A stretch of 64,000 bases of DNA from Mycobacteroides sp. CBMA 271. GTDB taxonomy: Bacteria; Actinomycetota; Actinomycetes; Mycobacteriales; Mycobacteriaceae. Below the pieces are notes generated by a model. That model saw nothing but the letters and a program-made list of their open reading frames with translations. It made no database searches and was not told the origin of the DNA. This document shows, in pieces, positions 43,001 through 54,630 of the stretch. Position numbers and translations under genes: made by a program. The stretch spans positions 558,001 through 622,000 of the forward strand of contig NZ_VTHB01000002.1 in the NCBI RefSeq assembly GCF_009729205.1. Reading direction: 5' to 3'. Within the stretch, counting starts at the first letter, position 1; each line of letters opens with the position of its first letter.

Positions 43001-46000
43001 GAACATCGATGACGGCAACGCCGTACGCATGCAACCGATCTGCCAGATCTGCGGTGGTGACCGCGGCAATCGGCCCGGCATCGGCAAGTACGAATTCCAG
43101 CCGCGCATCGGGCACTGCCGGGTCGATCGGCAGGTACGCCGCACCGGTCTTGAGGACGGCCAGAATCGCCACGATCGCCTCGGCAGATCGGTGAAACAGC
43201 AGCGCCACACTTTGTCCGGGGCCCGCACCGTGCTCAATAAGCGTGAGCGCCAACCGATTCGCGGACTCATCGAGCTCCCGGTATGTCCACGAACGTTCGC
43301 CGCAGGTAACTGCCACTGCCTCCGGGGCGCGCGTCACGTGCTTGGCGAACAACCCGGGAACCGACAATTTGGACGAGACGGGGCTCAACGCGGTTAGGGC
43401 CACGTGGTTGCCGATCGCGGCGAGGCGCGTGTACTCATCATCGTCGAGTAAGTCCAACGCAGACAGCCGCGCCGCCGGGTCCGCGGTCATGGCGCTGAGG
43501 ACACGTTGTAGCCGAGCGATCAGCGTGCCGATTGTGTCGGCGTCAAACACGTCGGTGCGGAACTCCACCGTCCCACCGATTCCGGCCGGCTCACCGGAAT
43601 CCGTCCGACGTTCGCCCAGCGAGAAGTTCACATCCATTCGGGCCGTGCGGGTTTTCACCGGCATCTGGGATATCTGCAGATCACCCAACGCCATTGCGGC
43701 AGTTGCATCGTCGACGTGGTGTCCGGCGAAGTTCTGCCACGCCAGCGCCACCTGGATCAGTGGGTGGTGCGCCAGGGATCGGGTGGGGTTCAGTCGATCG
43801 ACGAGGACCTCGAAGGGCACATCTTGGTGATCGAAGGCGGCCAGGCTGCGCTGCCGCACCTGGTCCAGTATCTCAGCAACGGTCGGGTTCCCTGCCAGAT
43901 CGACCCGCAGCACCAGGGTGTTGACGAAGAAGCCGACCAGTTCGTCGAGTACTGGATCACGGCGTCCGGCGATCGGGAAACCCACCGCCACATCGGAACT
44001 CGCGCTGAGTTTGGACAGTAGTACCGCCAGAGCGGCCTGCACCACCATGAAACTCGTCGCATTGTGCGCCCGCGCCACCCCTGCCACTTGCTGCTGCAGC
44101 TCGGCGGGCCAGTCGACCGTCATCGTCGCACCGTGGTGGTCTGCCACCAACGGGTACGGCCGATCGGTGGGCAGCGCGATGCGCTCGGGCATCCCCGCCA
44201 ACGCGTCCTGCCAGTACGCCAGCTGCCCGGCGATCCTGCTCTCGCTGTCCTGAAGATCACCGAACTGCGCCCGCTGCCACAACGTGTAGTCGGCATACTG
44301 CACGGACAGCTCGGCCCAGCCCGGAGCGCGCCCGACGCACCGGCCGGCGTAGGCCACGCCCAGATCGGCCACCAGCGGAGTGATCGACCAGCCATCGGCG
44401 GCGATGTGATGCACCACGGTCGCGAGTACATGCTTGTCCTCGGAAACGCGGAACAGCCGCGCCTTCACAGGGATCTCGGTGGAGAGGTCGAAGGTGTGCC
44501 GTGATGCGGCGTCAATCGCCTCGTGCAACCGCCCCAACGACCAGTCGGTGGCATCCACAACGTCCCAGCCGACCTCGACGCTTCCCCGGGCCATCACCAT
44601 TTGGCGGGGGATTCCATCGGGGGCGGAGAACAGGGTGCGCAGGCTCTCGTGGCGGTTCACCACATCGGCCAGCGCCGCGGCCAACGCCTCGACATCCAGC
44701 GCTCCATCAATCCAGAACGCGGCCGTCATGTTGTAAACCGGTGAGGGGCCCTGTAATTGGTCCAGGAACCACAACCGTGACTGCGCAAACGACAGCGGAA
44801 TCACAGCGGGACGCTCGGCGGCAACCAACGACTCCAGCCGATCCCCTTCCCCACCGATACGGCGGGCCAGTTGGGCCACTGTCGGCGCGTCGAATAGGGA
44901 ACGCATAGCGATGCTGGCGTCCAACGAGGTGTTGACCGCGGCGATCAGACGCATCGCGGATAGTGAATCCCCACCAAGGTCGAAGAATGAATCGTCCGCC
45001 CCGACGCATTCGCGCCCGAGAACACGGCCGTAGATATCCGCCAGAATCTCCTCGACGGGAGTGGCTGGAGTGCGATAACGCTCACCCGCAGCGTATTCCG
45101 GGACCGGCAAGGCGTGCGTGTCGAGTTTTCCATTGACCGTCAGCGGCACCGCGTCGATTACTACCACCACGGCCGGCACCATGTAGCTCGGAAGTCGCTC
45201 CGCCAGTTGGGCACGGACCTGGCCCGGGTCGGCGGTGCCGGTGATGTAGCCGACCAGGCGCAAGGCGGCGAGATCGTCTTCGCGAGCGATCACCACGGCT
45301 TGGCTTACTCCGTTGAGACTTGCCAGTGCAGCTTGGACTTCGCCGAGCTCGATGCGATACCCGCGGATCTTGACCTGCTCATCGGCACGCCCGAGGTACT
45401 GCACTTGGCCGTCGGAGCCCCACCGAACCAGATCGCCAGTGCGGTACATGCGCGCGCCAGGCTCGCCGAACGGGCAGGCAACGAAGCGGGCCGACGTCAA
45501 CCCGGAGCGGTGCCAATACCCCACGCCGACACCGCGACCGGCCACATATAACTCCCCGACCACCCCCGCAGGCACCGGACGTAACCAGGCATCCAGGACG
45601 AAGAGCGCTCCCCCAGCCACCGGCGTACCGATGGGCACTGCCGACCCCGCGGTCAGCGGCGCACTGATCGACGCATACACCGTGGCCTCGGTGGGGCCGT
45701 AAGCGTTGATCATCACTCGCCCGGGCGCCCAGCGGTCCACCAGCTCAGGCGGGCATGCCTCGCCGGCCACCACCAACGCCACCGATTCCAACCCCTGCGG
45801 CTCGAGCATGCCCGCGGCCGACGGAGTCTGACTCAACACACTGACGTCTTCGGCAACAAGCAACTCATGGAATTCGACGGGTGACGCGGCAACCGATTCG
45901 GGCACCACGAGCAAGCGTGAACCATGCAGCAGTGCGCCGAAGATCTCCCAGACCGACACGTCGAAGCTGTACGAATGCCACTGTGCCCACACCCGCCCCG

Positions 46001-49000
46001 GCCCGGCTGGCAGGTTGGCATCGAGTACACCGAACAGTCCTGGCACGTTACGGTGCGCAATAGCAACACCTTTCGGAACACCAGTGGTGCCCGACGTGTA
46101 AATGATGTACGCGATGTCGTCCGGCGCCGGGCCCACCAGCGCAGTGCTGGGCGCGGCGACAACAGGGTCGTCGATGTCGATGACGATCAGATCCAGCCCG
46201 CCAAGGCTTGCCCTGCTGGCCGCGGTGGTGACAGCGACCTTCGGCGCGGCATCGGCCACCATGAACTCGATACGGGCAGCCGGTAGTGCCGGGTCAATCG
46301 GCAGATAGGCCGCGCCGGTTTTCAGCACGGCCAAAATCGCCACGATGGCATCCGCGGACCGGGAAAACAGCAGCGCCACGACCTCGCCCGGGCCCACACC
46401 GTGCGCAGATAACGCATGCGCGAACCTGTTGGTGGCATCATCGAGTTCCCGGTAGGTCATCGACCGACCCTCGAAGGTCAGCGCCTTCTCGTCGGGTGTG
46501 CGTGCCGCCTGTTCGGTGAACAACGCCGGGATCGACTCCGCCGCCGCCGGTTTACTCAACGCAGCGCGGTTACTCCACCCGTCCAGGAGCGCGTGAGCAG
46601 CCCCGTCGAGCAGATCGACCGATGACAACGGACGATCTGGATCCGCGGTCATCGCCGCGAGTACCGTTTCCAGCCGCTCGATCAACCCTTCGATGGTGGC
46701 GAGGTCAAAGGCGTCGGTGTCGTACTCGACGCGCAGGCCTAGTTCGCGCCCCGGGAGGGCTTGCACCGCAAGCGGATAGTGATTGGATTCGTGGAAATCG
46801 AACTCGGTGATGGCCAGACCGTCAACACCCAACGGCGCGGTGGGGTCGATTGGGTAGTTCTCGAAAACCAGCAGAGTGTCGAACAGCCTGTCCTGCCCGA
46901 CGAGGCGATGGATATCGCTGAGCGCCGTGTGCTGGTGCTCGAGGGTGTCATTGTGCGAATTTTGCAGCTGATGCAACAGATCTGACGTCGTGGTAGTCGC
47001 CGCGATCGTCGCCCGCACTGGCACGGTATTGATCAGCAGGCCGACCATCGATTCCGCGCCGAGGACCTCGGGCGGTCGCCCCGAGACGGTGGTGCCGAAT
47101 GCGACATCGTGCTGACCCGTCAGCCAACACAGCAGCCGTGCGAAGGCGGCCTGCAACACCACATTGGCGGTGGTGTGATGCGCACGTGCCAGCTCGCCGA
47201 GCGCTCGCGTTGTCGCTTCAGGCAGCCGGAATGACTTAATGCCTCTCTGCCCCAGCTCCTCTCGGCCAATTGGAGCCACCAACGTGGGGGTGTCGAAACC
47301 GGCCAGTGCCGCACGCCACGCCGCTTGGGCGGCATCGTGATCTCGTTCGGACAACCAGGTGACAAACCTGCGGTAGGGCGCGACCGCGGGCAGACGTTGC
47401 CCACTGAAACTGGCGAAGATCTCCTGCAGCAGGATCGGCATCGACCAGCCGTCGAGCACGATGTGATGGGCGGTCAGCACGAAGCGGTGCCGGCCGTCCG
47501 CAATCCGGATAAGTGCGGCCCGGATCGCTGACTGGCCGCCAAGATCACAGACTGTGGCGCGTTCGGTGGCGCAAATCGTCTGGACCCGCCCGTCAATGCC
47601 ACCGGCGGCAGCATCCAATTCGAGGTACTGCCAAGGTATTACCGGATCGGAAAGGATGAGCTGCACCGGCCCGTCGAACTGTTCGCAGAACCGGGCAGCG
47701 AGGTGCGGATGTCGGCCGATCACCGCCTGCACGGCATCGCGGAGTCGGCTCGCGTCGAGCGGCCCCTCCAACGCGATATTGAGCTGCATCGCGTACACGT
47801 CACCGGAGTCCTGTGCGGCGCCAGCGTGGAAAAGCAGCCCCTGCTGCAAGGGGGTCAGCGGCAACACGTCGGCAATACGGTCGTGCTGACTCAGCTCATC
47901 GATCTGCTGCTGACTCAGCGCGGCAGGAGCGATATCCGATGGGGTCAATCCTCCTCCCCCGCTTCGCACATGCGCGCAGATGCCGGCTAGAGCCTCGAAC
48001 CACAGTTGACTCAACCGGCTGACTTGCCCACGATCGAGTGCTGAGGGCGCCCACGTCCAGTCGGCATTCAGCCGCATACCGGTGTCGGTGTCGACGGTGG
48101 CGGCATTCAGCTCCACGGTGTGCCCAAGTTGCATGGGCACCGCCGCGGTGGCGCGGGTCAACGACAAACCCTCGGGGCAGATCAGCCAGCCGTCGCCGGT
48201 GGCCCCACCGAGACGGCCGAGGTAGTTGAACGCGACCGTCGGGTCGGAGCCGGCTAGATCCACGTCGGGGTTCAGGTGACGCAGTAGACCGTAAGTCATT
48301 CCGTGGGGATGGGCCCTAAGCTGCTCCTTGGCGTCTTTGATCACCGCGCCCAACGCCGCATCGCCGGTCGTCACCTGCGCCCACCGTAATCCACCTAGTG
48401 CCAACGCCACCGGGTACTTGGCGGTGAACCAGCCCACTGTGCGCGACAGGTCGATACTTCGATCGGCAGCTCCGCCGAGATCTGCCAGTTCCTCGTGACG
48501 CCCATGGCCTTCCACGTCGATACCGACCGGTGCGCCGCCCACGCCTGAGAATTCGGCCACCGCCAATCCGAAAGCAATCAGCAGAATGTCTTGCGTACCA
48601 GCGTGAAATGCCGTGGGCACTTCACCGAGCAGCATGCGGGTGGTATCGGCGTCCAATGACGTCGACAACTGCCCGGCTGTCTCGTAGGTGTCCGTTCCCG
48701 GGCTTACCGCCGGCAGCGCGGCTGGGGTCGCCGTCACCTCGCGCCAGGCCTGTGCCTCCGCCACCACGTGTGGGTTCAGCGCAAACTCAGTCAGCAGCTC
48801 TGCCCACCGCCGGAACGGCGTCCCGGCGGTGGGCAGCGATACGGATCGTCCGCTGCGGTGCCGAGTCCACGCGATGTTGAGGTCTTCCAGCATGATTCGC
48901 CAGGACACCCCGTCCACGGCCAGGTGGTGGGCCACCAGAACCAACTGGCTCGTGGAGGTAATCCACAGTGCGCTCAGCATTGCCCCGGCGGCCGGATCCA

Positions 49001-52000
49001 ACCGCTTCCGTGCCGCCACCAGCGCCTCATCGGTCAGCACGTCCGTCGATTGCAGACGCGCCCGGGCATCGATCGAACCCGCTCCGGGCACCATCAACGA
49101 CCAGTTATCAGCGCCGTCGGAGGCGGCGCACAGCCGAAGCATGGCGTGTCGATCAAACAAGGCCTGCAACAGGATTGCGACATCGGGTTCGGTAGTACCC
49201 ACGGGCGCCTGCAGGAGGACCGTCTGATTGAACTCACCAATCGGGCCGTCTGCGCTTTCCAGGCCCTTCAGCCACCGCATGATGGGGGTGGCTACCACCG
49301 TCCCGAGGCCCTCGTCGACCGGCTCATCAACTCCGCCGAACACGCCAACCACCTGGGCCAGTTGGGCCACGGTCTGCTGGACGAAAATGTCACGCGGGCG
49401 ACACATCAGGCCTGCCGCGCGCGCCCGTGACACCGCCTGCATCGACAAGACGCTGTCCCCACCCAGCTCGAAGAATGAGTCGTCGACACCGACCCGCTCC
49501 AGACCGAGAACCTGCGCGTAGATGCCGGCCAGGATTTCCTCGGTGGGGGTCGCCGGGGCGCGGTACTGGTCGATGGCCCGGTATTCCGGTGCGGGCAAGG
49601 CCTTTTTGTCGAGCTTGCCGTTGACCGTCAACGGCATGGTGTCCAGCACCACGATCGCCGACGGGACCATGTATGACGGCAGACGTCGAGCCAGCTCCGC
49701 ACGTGCTCCGTGCGGATCGGCAGTGCCGGCGATGTAGCCGACCAGCCGCTTGTCCCCCGCCCGATCCTCGCGAGCGATCACAACTGCCTGTGCGACACCG
49801 TCTAGATCCAGCAATGTCGACTGAATTTCGCCCAGCTCAATGCGGTGCCCGCGAATCTTGACCTGCTCATCGGCGCGGCCCAGGTATCGCAGCTGCCCAT
49901 CATGTCCCCAACACACCAGGTCCCCGGTGCGATACATCCGCATTCCCGGCCCACCGAACGGACAAGCCACGAAACGTGTCGATGTCAGCGACGCACGGCC
50001 CACGTAGCCATACCCCAAACCCGCACCAGCCACGTACAGTTCGCCGATCACCCCTGCCGGCACCGGACGCAGCCAGGCGTCGAGTACCAGGAACGTCAGA
50101 TCGGCCAGGGGCGCCCCGATCGGACTTCCGACCCTGAGTACATCGTCGGCGGTGATCTCACGGAAGGAGGCGTGCACGGTGGTCTCGGTGATCCCATACA
50201 TGTTGATCAGCCGCGGCGGCCCCGGGTGATCAGCCAACCACGGTGCAAGACGCTGCGGCTCCAATGCCTCTCCCCCGAACACCACCACCTTGAGTCGGAG
50301 CTGCTCGGTTTCGGGCCGGGCCGTATCCACGGTCTGTAGTGCGTAGAACGCCGTTGGTGTCTGGCTCAGTACGGAGACATGTTCATCGATCAGTAGCGCG
50401 TGAAATTCTTCAGGTGAGCGCGCAATCCCATCGGGTACCACCACCAACCGGCCACCGTGCAGCAGCGCGCCGAAAATCTCCCACACCGAGAAATCAAAAG
50501 CCAACGAATGACACTGCGACCACGCCTGCCCCGGAGTGAGCTCGAGCTCTGCGTCGATTGTCTCTAGTAAGCGCGTCACGTTCTGGTGCGGAATGGCCAC
50601 ACCTTTGGGCACACCGGTGGTACCCGATGTGTAAATCAGATAGGCGATATCGTCAGGTTGCGGCACCATCGGCAACGCCGCGCTCGGCTGGCCGTACACC
50701 GCGCGGTCGTCGATATCGATCACTGCCAATCCGAGCCCACCCAACCGATCCACCAGATCGGCAGTTGTCACCGCAACGGTCGCGCCGGAATCGCTGAGCA
50801 CAAACTCCATCCGCTCGTCGGGCACCGACGGATCAATCGGCACATATGCCGCACCGGTTTTGAGCACGCCCAGGATCGCCACCACTGCCTCGACCGACCG
50901 CGAGATCAGCAGCGCCACCCGATCGCCAGCACCCACGCCATGGGAAGTCAGCAAGTGCGCCAACCGATTCGAGGCGGATTCCAACCCTCTATATGTCACC
51001 GATGTGTCGCCGCAACTGACCGCCACCGAGCTCGGTACACGCTCAGCCTGCTCGGTAAACAATGCCGGAATCGACATCCCGATAACGGGCCTGGCCAATG
51101 CCGCCCGATTGCCCCATACATCCAAGGTTGCGCGGACGTCAGCGTCCCAGATATGGATGGCGGAGAGCGGCCGGTCCGGGGTGGCGGTCATCGACATCAA
51201 CACTCGCTCGAATCGGACGGCCAGCGCTCGGGCATCGCAGCCACCGAACAGCGGACCAACACCCGATGTGCTCAGGAAGAGCTCTTCGTCGTTCTTGATA
51301 AAGACCAGGCCGAACTGATCCACGAGACCCGTGTGAGTGACGGTCCCCGATCCGGCGGCACCGGCAAAATCAGCCAACCGGGTGGTCGGAATGAAATTGA
51401 TGGCAGCGCGATTCGACGCCCGCCCGGCTCCCTGGAATCGCGTCTTGCTCTCGATAGCGCGTAGCGGAAACCGTTGATGCTGCAATGCTTCTCGTATTCG
51501 ACTATCGACGTGTTCACAAAATTCAGCGACAGTAACCGTTGGCGAGGTCCTCACTATCAACGGCACAACACCGGAGACCATCCCGGGCACCAGCAGCGAC
51601 TCCGGCCGCACGCGCCGACTCACCGGGAAATCGAGCACGACTTCATTTCCCCCGACCTCCTCATGCACCAGTAGCGCGCATGCGGCGGTAATCACCGCGG
51701 CCCGACGCACCCCCAACACCGCCGACAGCTCACGGGTCTTGGCGACCACGGAAGGGTCCAGCTGAATTGGGGCAGAAGGCTCATATTCGTTGGCTGGGCT
51801 CGCGACACCGGGCGCAAGTCCATGAGGGGGCTCGCTGTCGAGAGGACCACACGCGGCCCAATAGGCCTCATCGGCCAGGTAATCGTCGGAGACTTCGTAT
51901 TCCGACTCACCATCGACGAGACTTCCCAACGATCCAAAGAAGGGGGGAGGAATCGCCGCATCGGTGGCGATCGCAGAGTAGACGGCCGCGATCCGATGAC

Positions 52001-52448
52001 AGAGGAGTCCCATGCCGACGCCGTCGATCACTATGTGGTGGCAGCACACGAAGAAGAAGAAGTCGTCCGGCCGAACCTGCATCAGCGCGAACTTGAACAA
52101 CGGGCCGCTCAGCGACATCGGCGTTCGTTGGATCGACGACGCAATCCGATAGGCATCACGCTCGGGATCGGAAGAGCCCGTTAGGTCATAGCGAGCCAGC
52201 TCAACGTTCGGATAGTCAACCGCCGTCTGGAAGACCTGACCGTTGATTTCAGAAAACGTGGCTCTGAGCGGCTCAGCTTCCTGCACCACATGACGCACCG
52301 CTCGTTCGAGCAGGCCGTGATCGATGGCGCCGTCGATTCGCCCCAACATGCCGAGCTGCCATTTGACACCGGCACGACCGGTTTCTTCGGCGAGCCAAAT
52401 GTCCAGCTGCCCCCGCGTTAAGGGAAGCGCCCGATGATCACATTCCAT
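28092..52448 (-). CDS. Giant nonribosomal peptide synthetase, modules 1-6
   Basis: An 8118-residue NRPS, uninterrupted over 24.4 kb. Landmarks (residue): starter C HHIVIDG 137; A1 610, T1 996, E1 1176; C2 1664, A2 2119, T2 2489; C3 2684, A3 3178, T3 3546, E3 3727; C4 4213, A4 4669, T4 5045; C5 5238, A5 5728, T5 6102; C6 6296, A6 6783, T6 7159, E6 7339; C7 7843. C types agree with the E pattern: DCL (PLTPLQQGL) after each E, LCL ([11 protein letters not shown]) otherwise. The N-terminal C domain has no module before it and resembles starter C domains that add a fatty acyl group. Pocket residues: A1 DFWSVGMVH (Thr), A2 DVWSVAAVY, A3 DVWTAVAMC, A4 DFWTVGVMW, A5 DAESLAAIC (Lys-like), A6 DFWTLGAVY; others unassigned. 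C6 and E6 have HHxxxDA. No N-methyltransferase domain. Confidence 0.96.
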   Translation of the reverse strand: MECDHRALPLTRGQLDIWLAEETGRAGVKWQLGMLGRIDGAIDHGLLERAVRHVVQEAEPLRATFSEINGQVFQTAVDYPNVELARYDLTGSSDPERDAYRIASSIQRTPMSLSGPLFKFALMQVRPDDFFFFVCCHHIVIDGVGMGLLCHRIAAVYSAIATDAAIPPPFFGSLGSLVDGESEYEVSDDYLADEAYWAACGPLDSEPPHGLAPGVASPANEYEPSAPIQLDPSVVAKTRELSAVLGVRRAAVITAACALLVHEEVGGNEVVLDFPVSRRVRPESLLVPGMVSGVVPLIVRTSPTVTVAEFCEHVDSRIREALQHQRFPLRAIESKTRFQGAGRASNRAAINFIPTTRLADFAGAAGSGTVTHTGLVDQFGLVFIKNDEELFLSTSGVGPLFGGCDARALAVRFERVLMSMTATPDRPLSAIHIWDADVRATLDVWGNRAALARPVIGMSIPALFTEQAERVPSSVAVSCGDTSVTYRGLESASNRLAHLLTSHGVGAGDRVALLISRSVEAVVAILGVLKTGAAYVPIDPSVPDERMEFVLSDSGATVAVTTADLVDRLGGLGLAVIDIDDRAVYGQPSAALPMVPQPDDIAYLIYTSGTTGVPKGVAIPHQNVTRLLETIDAELELTPGQAWSQCHSLAFDFSVWEIFGALLHGGRLVVVPDGIARSPEEFHALLIDEHVSVLSQTPTAFYALQTVDTARPETEQLRLKVVVFGGEALEPQRLAPWLADHPGPPRLINMYGITETTVHASFREITADDVLRVGSPIGAPLADLTFLVLDAWLRPVPAGVIGELYVAGAGLGYGYVGRASLTSTRFVACPFGGPGMRMYRTGDLVCWGHDGQLRYLGRADEQVKIRGHRIELGEIQSTLLDLDGVAQAVVIAREDRAGDKRLVGYIAGTADPHGARAELARRLPSYMVPSAIVVLDTMPLTVNGKLDKKALPAPEYRAIDQYRAPATPTEEILAGIYAQVLGLERVGVDDSFFELGGDSVLSMQAVSRARAAGLMCRPRDIFVQQTVAQLAQVVGVFGGVDEPVDEGLGTVVATPIMRWLKGLESADGPIGEFNQTVLLQAPVGTTEPDVAILLQALFDRHAMLRLCAASDGADNWSLMVPGAGSIDARARLQSTDVLTDEALVAARKRLDPAAGAMLSALWITSTSQLVLVAHHLAVDGVSWRIMLEDLNIAWTRHRSGRSVSLPTAGTPFRRWAELLTEFALNPHVVAEAQAWREVTATPAALPAVSPGTDTYETAGQLSTSLDADTTRMLLGEVPTAFHAGTQDILLIAFGLAVAEFSGVGGAPVGIDVEGHGRHEELADLGGAADRSIDLSRTVGWFTAKYPVALALGGLRWAQVTTGDAALGAVIKDAKEQLRAHPHGMTYGLLRHLNPDVDLAGSDPTVAFNYLGRLGGATGDGWLICPEGLSLTRATAAVPMQLGHTVELNAATVDTDTGMRLNADWTWAPSALDRGQVSRLSQLWFEALAGICAHVRSGGGGLTPSDIAPAALSQQQIDELSQHDRIADVLPLTPLQQGLLFHAGAAQDSGDVYAMQLNIALEGPLDASRLRDAVQAVIGRHPHLAARFCEQFDGPVQLILSDPVIPWQYLELDAAAGGIDGRVQTICATERATVCDLGGQSAIRAALIRIADGRHRFVLTAHHIVLDGWSMPILLQEIFASFSGQRLPAVAPYRRFVTWLSERDHDAAQAAWRAALAGFDTPTLVAPIGREELGQRGIKSFRLPEATTRALGELARAHHTTANVVLQAAFARLLCWLTGQHDVAFGTTVSGRPPEVLGAESMVGLLINTVPVRATIAATTTTSDLLHQLQNSHNDTLEHQHTALSDIHRLVGQDRLFDTLLVFENYPIDPTAPLGVDGLAITEFDFHESNHYPLAVQALPGRELGLRVEYDTDAFDLATIEGLIERLETVLAAMTADPDRPLSSVDLLDGAAHALLDGWSNRAALSKPAAAESIPALFTEQAARTPDEKALTFEGRSMTYRELDDATNRFAHALSAHGVGPGEVVALLFSRSADAIVAILAVLKTGAAYLPIDPALPAARIEFMVADAAPKVAVTTAASRASLGGLDLIVIDIDDPVVAAPSTALVGPAPDDIAYIIYTSGTTGVPKGVAIAHRNVPGLFGVLDANLPAGPGRVWAQWHSYSFDVSVWEIFGALLHGSRLLVVPESVAASPVEFHELLVAEDVSVLSQTPSAAGMLEPQGLESVALVVAGEACPPELVDRWAPGRVMINAYGPTEATVYASISAPLTAGSAVPIGTPVAGGALFVLDAWLRPVPAGVVGELYVAGRGVGVGYWHRSGLTSARFVACPFGEPGARMYRTGDLVRWGSDGQVQYLGRADEQVKIRGYRIELGEVQAALASLNGVSQAVVIAREDDLAALRLVGYITGTADPGQVRAQLAERLPSYMVPAVVVVIDAVPLTVNGKLDTHALPVPEYAAGERYRTPATPVEEILADIYGRVLGRECVGADDSFFDLGGDSLSAMRLIAAVNTSLDASIAMRSLFDAPTVAQLARRIGGEGDRLESLVAAERPAVIPLSFAQSRLWFLDQLQGPSPVYNMTAAFWIDGALDVEALAAALADVVNRHESLRTLFSAPDGIPRQMVMARGSVEVGWDVVDATDWSLGRLHEAIDAASRHTFDLSTEIPVKARLFRVSEDKHVLATVVHHIAADGWSITPLVADLGVAYAGRCVGRAPGWAELSVQYADYTLWQRAQFGDLQDSESRIAGQLAYWQDALAGMPERIALPTDRPYPLVADHHGATMTVDWPAELQQQVAGVARAHNATSFMVVQAALAVLLSKLSASSDVAVGFPIAGRRDPVLDELVGFFVNTLVLRVDLAGNPTVAEILDQVRQRSLAAFDHQDVPFEVLVDRLNPTRSLAHHPLIQVALAWQNFAGHHVDDATAAMALGDLQISQMPVKTRTARMDVNFSLGERRTDSGEPAGIGGTVEFRTDVFDADTIGTLIARLQRVLSAMTADPAARLSALDLLDDDEYTRLAAIGNHVALTALSPVSSKLSVPGLFAKHVTRAPEAVAVTCGERSWTYRELDESANRLALTLIEHGAGPGQSVALLFHRSAEAIVAILAVLKTGAAYLPIDPAVPDARLEFVLADAGPIAAVTTADLADRLHAYGVAVIDVRDTENSAGDKRALPAPGADDIAYLIYTSGTTGVPKSVAITHRNVTQLLESLDAGLPNPGVWSQTHSLAFDVSVWEIFGALLRGGRVVVVSEDVTSSPEDFHALLVRERVDVLTQTPSAVRVLPREGLDSVALAVVGEACPPEVVEQWAPGRVMINAYGPTETTMCVAISAPLTPGLSVPIGSPVSGAALFVLDEWLRPVPAGVIGELYVAGTGLGYGYVGRTELTASRFVACPFGGPGMRMYRTGDLVCVRPDGQLQYLGRADEQVKIRGHRIELGEVQAALAGLDGVEQAVVIAREDRPGEKRLVGYVTGTADSGDLRAAMAERLPAYMVPVAMVMLDVLPLTVNGKLDTRALPAPDYVAVDRYRAPADAVEEVLAGIYAQVLGLERVGVDDSFFDLGGDSILSMQVVSRARAIGLVCRPRDVFVEQTVARLARVAVAGNGSGPIDEGIGPVRATPIMGWLRDVSGPVDEFNQTVMVQAPDGVTEADVIILLQALLDRHAMLRLRAEVDGVGEWSLTVPEPGSVDAPRCLQSVDTLSDAALVAARSRLNPAAGAMLSALWVTSTSQLVLVVHHLAIDGVSWRIMLEDLNIAWTQRRGGHAMALPPAGTSFQRWAELLADRAHRPEVVRHVQAWRRAAATPVALPVARPDVDTFETAGQLSVSLDVETTGMLLGEVPAAFHAGVQDILLIAFGLAVAEFLGTGGAPVGIDVEGHGRIEDLGEGLDRNIDLSRTVGWFTSKYPVSLALGGLSWSQVVAGDAALGVVIKDAKEQLRALPDPLTYGLLRYLNADIHLEAADPTIGFNYLGRLGGATADSSEGLWRISAEGLSSTAAVAAIPMPLTHTVALNAGALDTDAGSHLQANWTWASSIIDHAQISRLSQLWLDALAGICEHVRHGGGGLTPSDIAPARLSQEQIDDLQRQYPIADVLPLTALQQGLVFHSGSGHGPHDDLYVVQLDITVEGPLDQARLRDAVQEVAHRHPHLAARFCEQFDEPVQIIPADPAVGWQYIECSPSESEEQVQRVCAAERTAVCDLAHPPAFRVALIRTASDRHRFVLTNHHIVLDGWSLPILLQEIFACYRGHRLPAATPFRSFIGWLADRDLTAAQAAWREVLADFDTPALVGPLFTSEQGQRGVRAHRVSERTSRALAELARAQHTTLNTVLQGAWALLLTSLTGQHDVAFGTVVSGRPAEVVGAESMVGLLINTVPVRADIGAATTTIDLLDQLKHAHAKTVDHQHLSLSEIHRITDHDRLFDTLFVFENYPVDTTALSGADGLSITEIISHESTDYPLTMQAIPGDELRLRVEYDTAVFDAPGIDALIARIESVLDAMTADPDRALSAIDMLDEEERTCLQQWGNRAVLNRLPKPATVPQLFAAQVVRAPEAVALVCGDRALTYRELNEQSNRLAHLLISHGVGPGERVALMFPRSAEGIVAILAVLKTGAAYLPIDPALPEARVDFMLSDAAPIAALTVAALTGRFDGHDLVIIDIENPAVAIQPSTPPAAPAPDDMAHIIYTSGTTGLPKGVAVTQRNVTQLFDSLQIGVSLEPGQVWTQFHSYAFDFSVWEIWGALLHGGRLVVVSDVVARSPQDFHDLMLREQVTVLTQTPSAVSMLPTEGLEATALVIGAEPCPPELVNRWAPGRVMVNVYGPTETTMWLCASAPLAAGSGPPPIGSPTAWAAFFVLDEWLRPVPAGVVGELYLAGAGVGMGYWRRPGLTAARFMACPFGEPGARMYRTGDLVRWGSGLRAGQLEYLGRADEQVKIRGYRIELGEIQSALAELDGVELAAVIAREDHPGDKRLVGYITGTADPITTRAALAERLPGYMVPAAVVALAALPMTVNGKLDTRALPAPDYQDVDHYRAPCGAVEEILTGIFSRVLDVERVGVDDSFFDLGGDSVSTMRLVAAINANLGTELAARTVFEAPTVAQLAPRIGESAGRLEPLMAGDRPAVIPLSFAQNRLWFVDQLQGPSPVYNMPVGLRLHGRLDADALGAALSDVISRHESLRTRFDAPGGTPRQVVLTSGDIADFGWDVIDATGWPPSRLHDAVADTACHSFDLTSEIPLQARLFRVAVDEHVLVAVVHHIAADGWSLTPLVRDLSVAYASRCAGQAPDWAPLAVQYVDYTLWQRAQLGDLDDRESPIAAQVAYWEETLAGLPERVALPTDRPYPLVADQRGATVVVDWPAELQEQVRAAASEHSATSFMVMQASLAVLLANLSGNSDVAVGFPIAGRRDPALDELVGFFVNNLVLRVDLAGDPTVAELLAQVRARSLAAYEHQDVPFEVLVERLNPTRNLTHHPLVQVALAWQNLPWQESGPAGGLHLGDLRVTPLEVDTKTARMDLTFSLGERWNSSGEPAGIGGAVEYRTDVFDTGTIETLIRRWQRVLAAMTTGPSQRLSSIDLLDESEHASVDGWGNRSVLAAPAPAAVSIPALFAQQLIHAPESVAISSVGRRMTYRELDEASNRLAHNLVNRGTGPGDCVALLAERSPEAIVAMLAVLKTGAAYLPIDAALPDARIEFMLTDAAPTVAITTVGLADRLAGYDLQVIRGTDVEDVDVPALPAPGPDDIAYIIYTSGTTGVPKGVAITHHNVTQLLGAPDTFLAGQTWAQWHSYAFDASVEEIWGALLHGGRLVIVPELVTRSPEDLNALLVAEQVSALSQTPSAVAMLSPETLGTVSLLVAGEPCSAELLDRWAPGRVMVNAYGPTETTICASRSASLTAGSGAPPIGAPVSGAALFVLDGSLRPVPPGVVGELYIAGRGVGVGYVGRTGLTASRFVACPFVGAGAMGQRMYRTGDLVRWGSGSRAGQLEYLGRADEQVKIRGYRIELGEIQAVLVGLDGVEQAAVIAREDRPGDTRLVGYVTGTANPAKLRAQLAEQLPTYMVPAAVVVLATLPMTVNGKLNTRALPAPEYQDIDRYRAPGTLTEEILAGIYARVLGVERVGMDDSFFDLGGDSLSAMRLIAAVNTDLNAALAVRTVFEAPTVALLAPRISGESSTLGSLMAGERPAQIPLSFAQSRLWFLDQLQGPSPVYNMATALRISGALDVDALGAALGDVVNRHESLRTLFSAVEGIPQQHVVSCEHADFGWDVVDATGWTPGMLQEAIGAAARHIFDLATEVPLRARLFRLTGDEHVLAAVVHHIAADAWSITPLVTDLGVAYASRSAGRAPGWPPLAVQYVDYTLWQRAEFGDLDDGQSRIATQVTYWQEALAGMPERVALPTDRPYPPAADQRGATLALDWPADLQRQIARVAREHNATSFMVLQAALGVLLGKLSGSVDVAIGFPIAGRRDPALDELIGFFVNTLVLRVDLSGDPTVAELLAQVRARSLAAYENQDVPFEVLVERLNPTRSLTHHPLVQVALGWQNVPGHDSNDGLALGDLEVTQMPADTQTARMDLSFSMAERRTAAGEPAGIGGTVEFRTDVFDSASIETLTRRFEQVLTAMTVDVDRHLSSIDVLDADEHARIDEVGNRAVLDRPASAPVSVPALFATQVARSPEAVAISCDGRCMTYRELDETANRLAHSLVVQGAGPGDCVALLMERSAEAIVAMLAILKTGAAYLVIDPAVPAARIEFMLADAAPVVAITTSGLSDRLDGTLVPVIDFHDPAVHDQPGTALSDPTPEDIAYLIYTSGTTGLPKGVAVTHHNLTHIARSTPAHLPKNQVWTQCHSYAFDFSVWEIWAALLSGARLVVVPESVVTSPDDFHALLVNERVNVLTQTPSAAGALSPQGLESVALLLGGEACPGEVVDRWAPGRTVINAYGPTEITVYASMSAPLIPGSGAAPIGAPVSTSALFVLDQYLQPVPVGVVGELYVAGDGVACGYLGRSGLTSSRFVACPFGAPGMRMYRTGDLVSWRADGQLEYRGRADDQVKIRGYRVELGEVQSALAALNGVSQAVVIAREDHPGTTRLIGYVTELVAGEMDPAGMRVALADRVPSYMVPAAIVVLDALPLTVNGKLDTRALPAPDYQNVDRYRAPVSPVEEILSGIYAQVLGLERVGVDESFFDLGGDSILSMQVVARARACGVTCRPRDIFVEQTVARLAQVVGVAADEDGPTDEGLGPVTATPILRWLHEVKRAGGQIDQFNQTVMIQAPPGVTESDARMVLSALLDRHAMLRLRAQDDHAGGWSLLVPEKGSVPVHLESTDMLSDEALMAARSRLNPAAGEMVSALWVISTQQLVLTIHHLAVDAVSWRILLEDLNIAWAQHRHGQTVALPTTGTSFARWATVLDEHAHAPTVVDQADSWRRVLATPSTLPAVRPELDTYATAGHLTAELDVETTRALLGEVPAAFHAGVQDILLIAYAMALTQFSGITLPVAIDVEGHGRVEEIGEQRARIDLSRTVGWFTTKYPVALKVAGHIGRSESMLRWDQVVAGEPVLGRVIKDAKEQLRALPEGMTYGLLRYLNADIDLSDADPTVGFNYLGRLGASGTAPSDGLAELWQVSHEGAAVSAAAAAIPMPLGHTVELNASTVETADGPRLYATWTWAPSALDQTQVSRLGRLWFEALTGICAHVRGGGGGLTPSDIAPVRLAQHEIDELSRDAPIADVLPLTPLQRGLLFQANATRGNGDDVYAMQLDVTVTGPLDAHRLREAVRTVVNRHPNLAARFDKRFDEPVQTIPANASVPWQYLDISTEAAGTADHVGVGERMQRLCADERAAVCDLLHQLAFRAALIRTGDNEHRFVMTYHHIVLDGWSLPILLQEIFGSYYGQHLPAAGSYRRFVTWLADHDVDAARKAWRKVLAGFDNPPLVAPKGRATQGRRAVESFQLTAEITSAINELARAQHTTVNTVLQAAWGQVLMWLTGRRDVAFGVAVSGRSAEVAGADSMVGLLINTVPVRATITADTTIAELLDDLQRRHSDTLEHQHLALSEIHQAVGQDQLFDTLFVYQNYPVETLASSMADGLAITKVSGREYNHYPLTLQAMPGTELVLRVEFDTGVFRMGRVQKVVERFQRVLEAMTEEVQQQ

Positions 52449-52465
52449 TGGTCCCCGCCCGCCAC

Positions 52466-52696
52466 TTACTGATCAACAGTCCGACCCTGTGCCACCCTCT
52501 CGCGCAGACTCTTCGGCCGAATGTCGGCCCACTGCTGCTCGATGTTGTTCAGGCAAGCGGCACGGTCCGCCGCGCCATAAGCCACCCGCCAACCGGCGGG
52601 TACATCGACGAAGGCAGGCCACAAACTGTGCTGCTCCTCTTCATTAACCAGCACAAAAAAACTGCCATTGTCATCGTCAAATGGATTGATACTCAA
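52466..52696 (-). CDS. MbtH-like protein
   Basis: A 76-residue MbtH protein, the small activator that binds NRPS adenylation domains. It has the family core [24 protein letters not shown] and all three signature tryptophans (W26, W36, W56), with the usual end [11 protein letters not shown]. The start is a TTG (TTG-AGT-ATC-AAT) with GGGAG 5 bases upstream; there is no ATG or GTG at the conserved N-terminus. It ends 17 bases before the 8118-residue NRPS, so it heads the operon and most likely serves these eight A domains. A hairpin-forming dyad lies in its leader. Confidence 0.95.
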   Translation of the reverse strand: MSINPFDDDNGSFFVLVNEEEQHSLWPAFVDVPAGWRVAYGAADRAACLNNIEQQWADIRPKSLRERVAQGRTVDQ

Positions 52697-53235
52697 CAGG
52701 TCTCCCGAAACCCTCCGCGCATGCCAAGTGGAACAGGTTCTAAAACTAACCGAGATTGCGTCACCGGTGCGTGGTTTTAGAAAAATCATCAATACTTGCT
52801 GATGGACCTTCAGTCGTCCACTGCGCAACCTGACATTGCCCCGATAGATCGCTTCCTGAACGACAAATTGACTGATAGCCGTTACCAAACCAGCTTTGAT
52901 CTGCTTTACGCCGCCGTCACGACACATGTGACGACCGTTGTCTCATAGTTTGCTGTATAGACCGTGGCACGCATCTTCCGGTCCTCGACAAGGTATCGAA
53001 CGTGACCAGATTCCTCCGGTGGAAACCGTGGCCTGCGGGCCGCCGTGTCGATCCCCCTCGGCCGCATCCAACCGCAGAAAGTGCTCGCAATCCTGACTCA
53101 ACACTCGTAACGTTGAAACCGCGCCGCAGAAATCTGAAGTGAGTGTCTATCTGCGGCAAGCAAACTCACATCCGGCACCACCGAGGCCGTCCGCATGTGA
53201 GCTGACATACCGTCTAGTACTGAGGATCACGCACA
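52697..53235. other. Divergent 539-bp regulatory region between mbtH-like and P450 genes
   Basis: No gene is convincing here; short open frames lack family similarity. It must hold promoters for the NRPS operon (minus) and the P450 (plus). Visible dyads are TTCTAAAAC/GTTTTAGAA at 52738-52746 and 52774-52782, CACCGGTG inside it at 52762-52769, and CGTCAC/GTGACG at 52915-52920 and 52928-52933. The region is richer in A+T than the coding sequence around it. Confidence 0.6.
52738..52782 (-). promoter_or_regulatory. Dyad in the mbtH leader
   Basis: TTCTAAAAC and GTTTTAGAA are perfect 9-bp arms 27 bases apart, enclosing the palindrome CACCGGTG, about 42 bases upstream of the mbtH-like TTG. It could be an operator or a leader hairpin controlling the NRPS operon. 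Confidence 0.45.
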
Positions 53236-54630
53236 GTGAGCAAAATCGCGAAAGACGCATTGCCACCCGGGCCGCCACTGCCTCTGGCGGTGCAGTCCAT
53301 CTTGATGGCGGGCTACGGTCTGCGCTTCCTTGCCGGCTGCCAGCGGCGCTATGGAAACATGTTTACGCTTCGTATTCCGTTGTCGGGCAAGGTCGTTTAT
53401 CTCGCAGACCCCGCCGATATCAAGACCGTATACGCCGGCGACCCGCGAGTCTTTCATTCCGGCGAAGCGCATTGGTTCTTTCGCGGTCTCCTCGGTGACA
53501 GCTCGCTGTTTGTGCTCGACGAGGACGAACACCACGACCAACGGCGACTGCTGATGCCGGCGTTTCATCGCGATGCAGTCGCGCACCAGGCCGCTCAGAT
53601 GGCCGACATCGCTGCAGCTAACATCGCCGAATGGCCGGTCGGCACGGACTTTCCCGTTGCGCCCGCGACGACAGAGATCACGCTCGAGGTGATCCTGCGA
53701 ACTGTTATCGGCGCTAGCGACCCGGTGCGACTGGCCGCGCTGCGTAAGGTTGTACCGCGATTGCTCTACATGAAACCGTGGGAAACACCGGCGATTACGA
53801 ATCCAGGCCTGCGACGCCACCGCCCGTGGCGCGCCGTCGGCCGCCGCATGGCCGAAACCGATGCCTTGCTCTACGCGGAGATCGCGGACCGTCGTGCCGA
53901 TCCACACCTCGCCGAACGCACCGATGTGCTGGCGATGCTGGTCCGCGCCACCGATGAGGATGGCCGCACCATGTCGGACCGTGAACTGCGCGATCACCTC
54001 TTGACCGCGATCGCGGCCGGACATGAAACCACCGCGACGGCGCTGTCCTGGGCATTGGAACGGTTGACTCGCCACCCGGCCGCACTGGCCAGGGCAGTTG
54101 TGGCCGCCGACGCCAGCGCGGCGGGCGATCCCGGCGGCGACGAGTATCTCGACGCGGTGGTGAAGGAGACCCTGCGAATCCGTCCGGTGATATTCAGCTC
54201 AGGCCGGGTTCTCAAAGAGCCTGTCGAGGTGGGCGGCTACCGGCTTCCGGCCGGCGTCATGGTCGACCCGGCGATCGGTCTGGTGCACGCAAGTGCCGCG
54301 GTGTACCCGAATCCGGAACGGTTTGACCCAGATCGGATGCTCGGCGCCACCCTCAGCCCAACCACGTGGTTGCCTTTCGGCGGTGGCAACCGTCGTTGCC
54401 TCGGTGCCACCTTCGCCATGGTGGAGATGCGAGTGGTGTTGCGCGAGATACTGCGTCGGGTCGACTTGAGTACCACCACCGCGGCCGACGAAAAGCAGCA
54501 GGCCAAACACGTCACCTTCGTGCCGCATCGTGGCGCGTACATCCGGGTTGAGGCGATCAGAGACTGCGGTCCCGCTGTGGCGGCGCAATGTCCCGCCAAC
54601 GCTCACCACACCGGGCAGTCGCGCAACTAG
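53236..54630 (+). CDS. Cytochrome P450
   Basis: A 464-residue P450. AGHETTATALSWALE is the I-helix oxygen-activating motif, KETLRIRP the ExxR, YPNPERFDPDRM the PERF region and FGGGNRRCLG the haem loop with C388. Sequence style (PPGPPLP N-terminus, long C-terminal tail) resembles mycobacterial CYP135/CYP138-like enzymes, with no transmembrane anchor. The GTG start has GAGGA 9 bases upstream. It is divergent from the MbtH/NRPS operon and its stop overlaps the convergent glycosyltransferase by four bases, so I infer hydroxylation or desaturation of the lipid or peptide part of the product. Confidence 0.92.
   Translation: MSKIAKDALPPGPPLPLAVQSILMAGYGLRFLAGCQRRYGNMFTLRIPLSGKVVYLADPADIKTVYAGDPRVFHSGEAHWFFRGLLGDSSLFVLDEDEHHDQRRLLMPAFHRDAVAHQAAQMADIAAANIAEWPVGTDFPVAPATTEITLEVILRTVIGASDPVRLAALRKVVPRLLYMKPWETPAITNPGLRRHRPWRAVGRRMAETDALLYAEIADRRADPHLAERTDVLAMLVRATDEDGRTMSDRELRDHLLTAIAAGHETTATALSWALERLTRHPAALARAVVAADASAAGDPGGDEYLDAVVKETLRIRPVIFSSGRVLKEPVEVGGYRLPAGVMVDPAIGLVHASAAVYPNPERFDPDRMLGATLSPTTWLPFGGGNRRCLGATFAMVEMRVVLREILRRVDLSTTTAADEKQQAKHVTFVPHRGAYIRVEAIRDCGPAVAAQCPANAHHTGQSRN

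Noticed and set aside
20150..52300. Numerous plus-strand open frames of 60-380 codons opposite the NRPS genes
   Set aside because: They mirror the repeated NRPS domains, are Arg/His/Gln-rich, repeat in the same relative position in each module and match no family; they are antisense artefacts of high GC.
28092..52448. Frameshift or assembly collapse in the giant NRPS
   Set aside because: The frame is open for 24.4 kb, domain order is regular and C-domain subtypes agree with the E-domain pattern throughout.
52917..53159. 80-codon minus-strand frame upstream of the mbtH-like gene
   Set aside because: No family similarity, no ribosome binding site, low-complexity basic composition; it lies in the promoter region.
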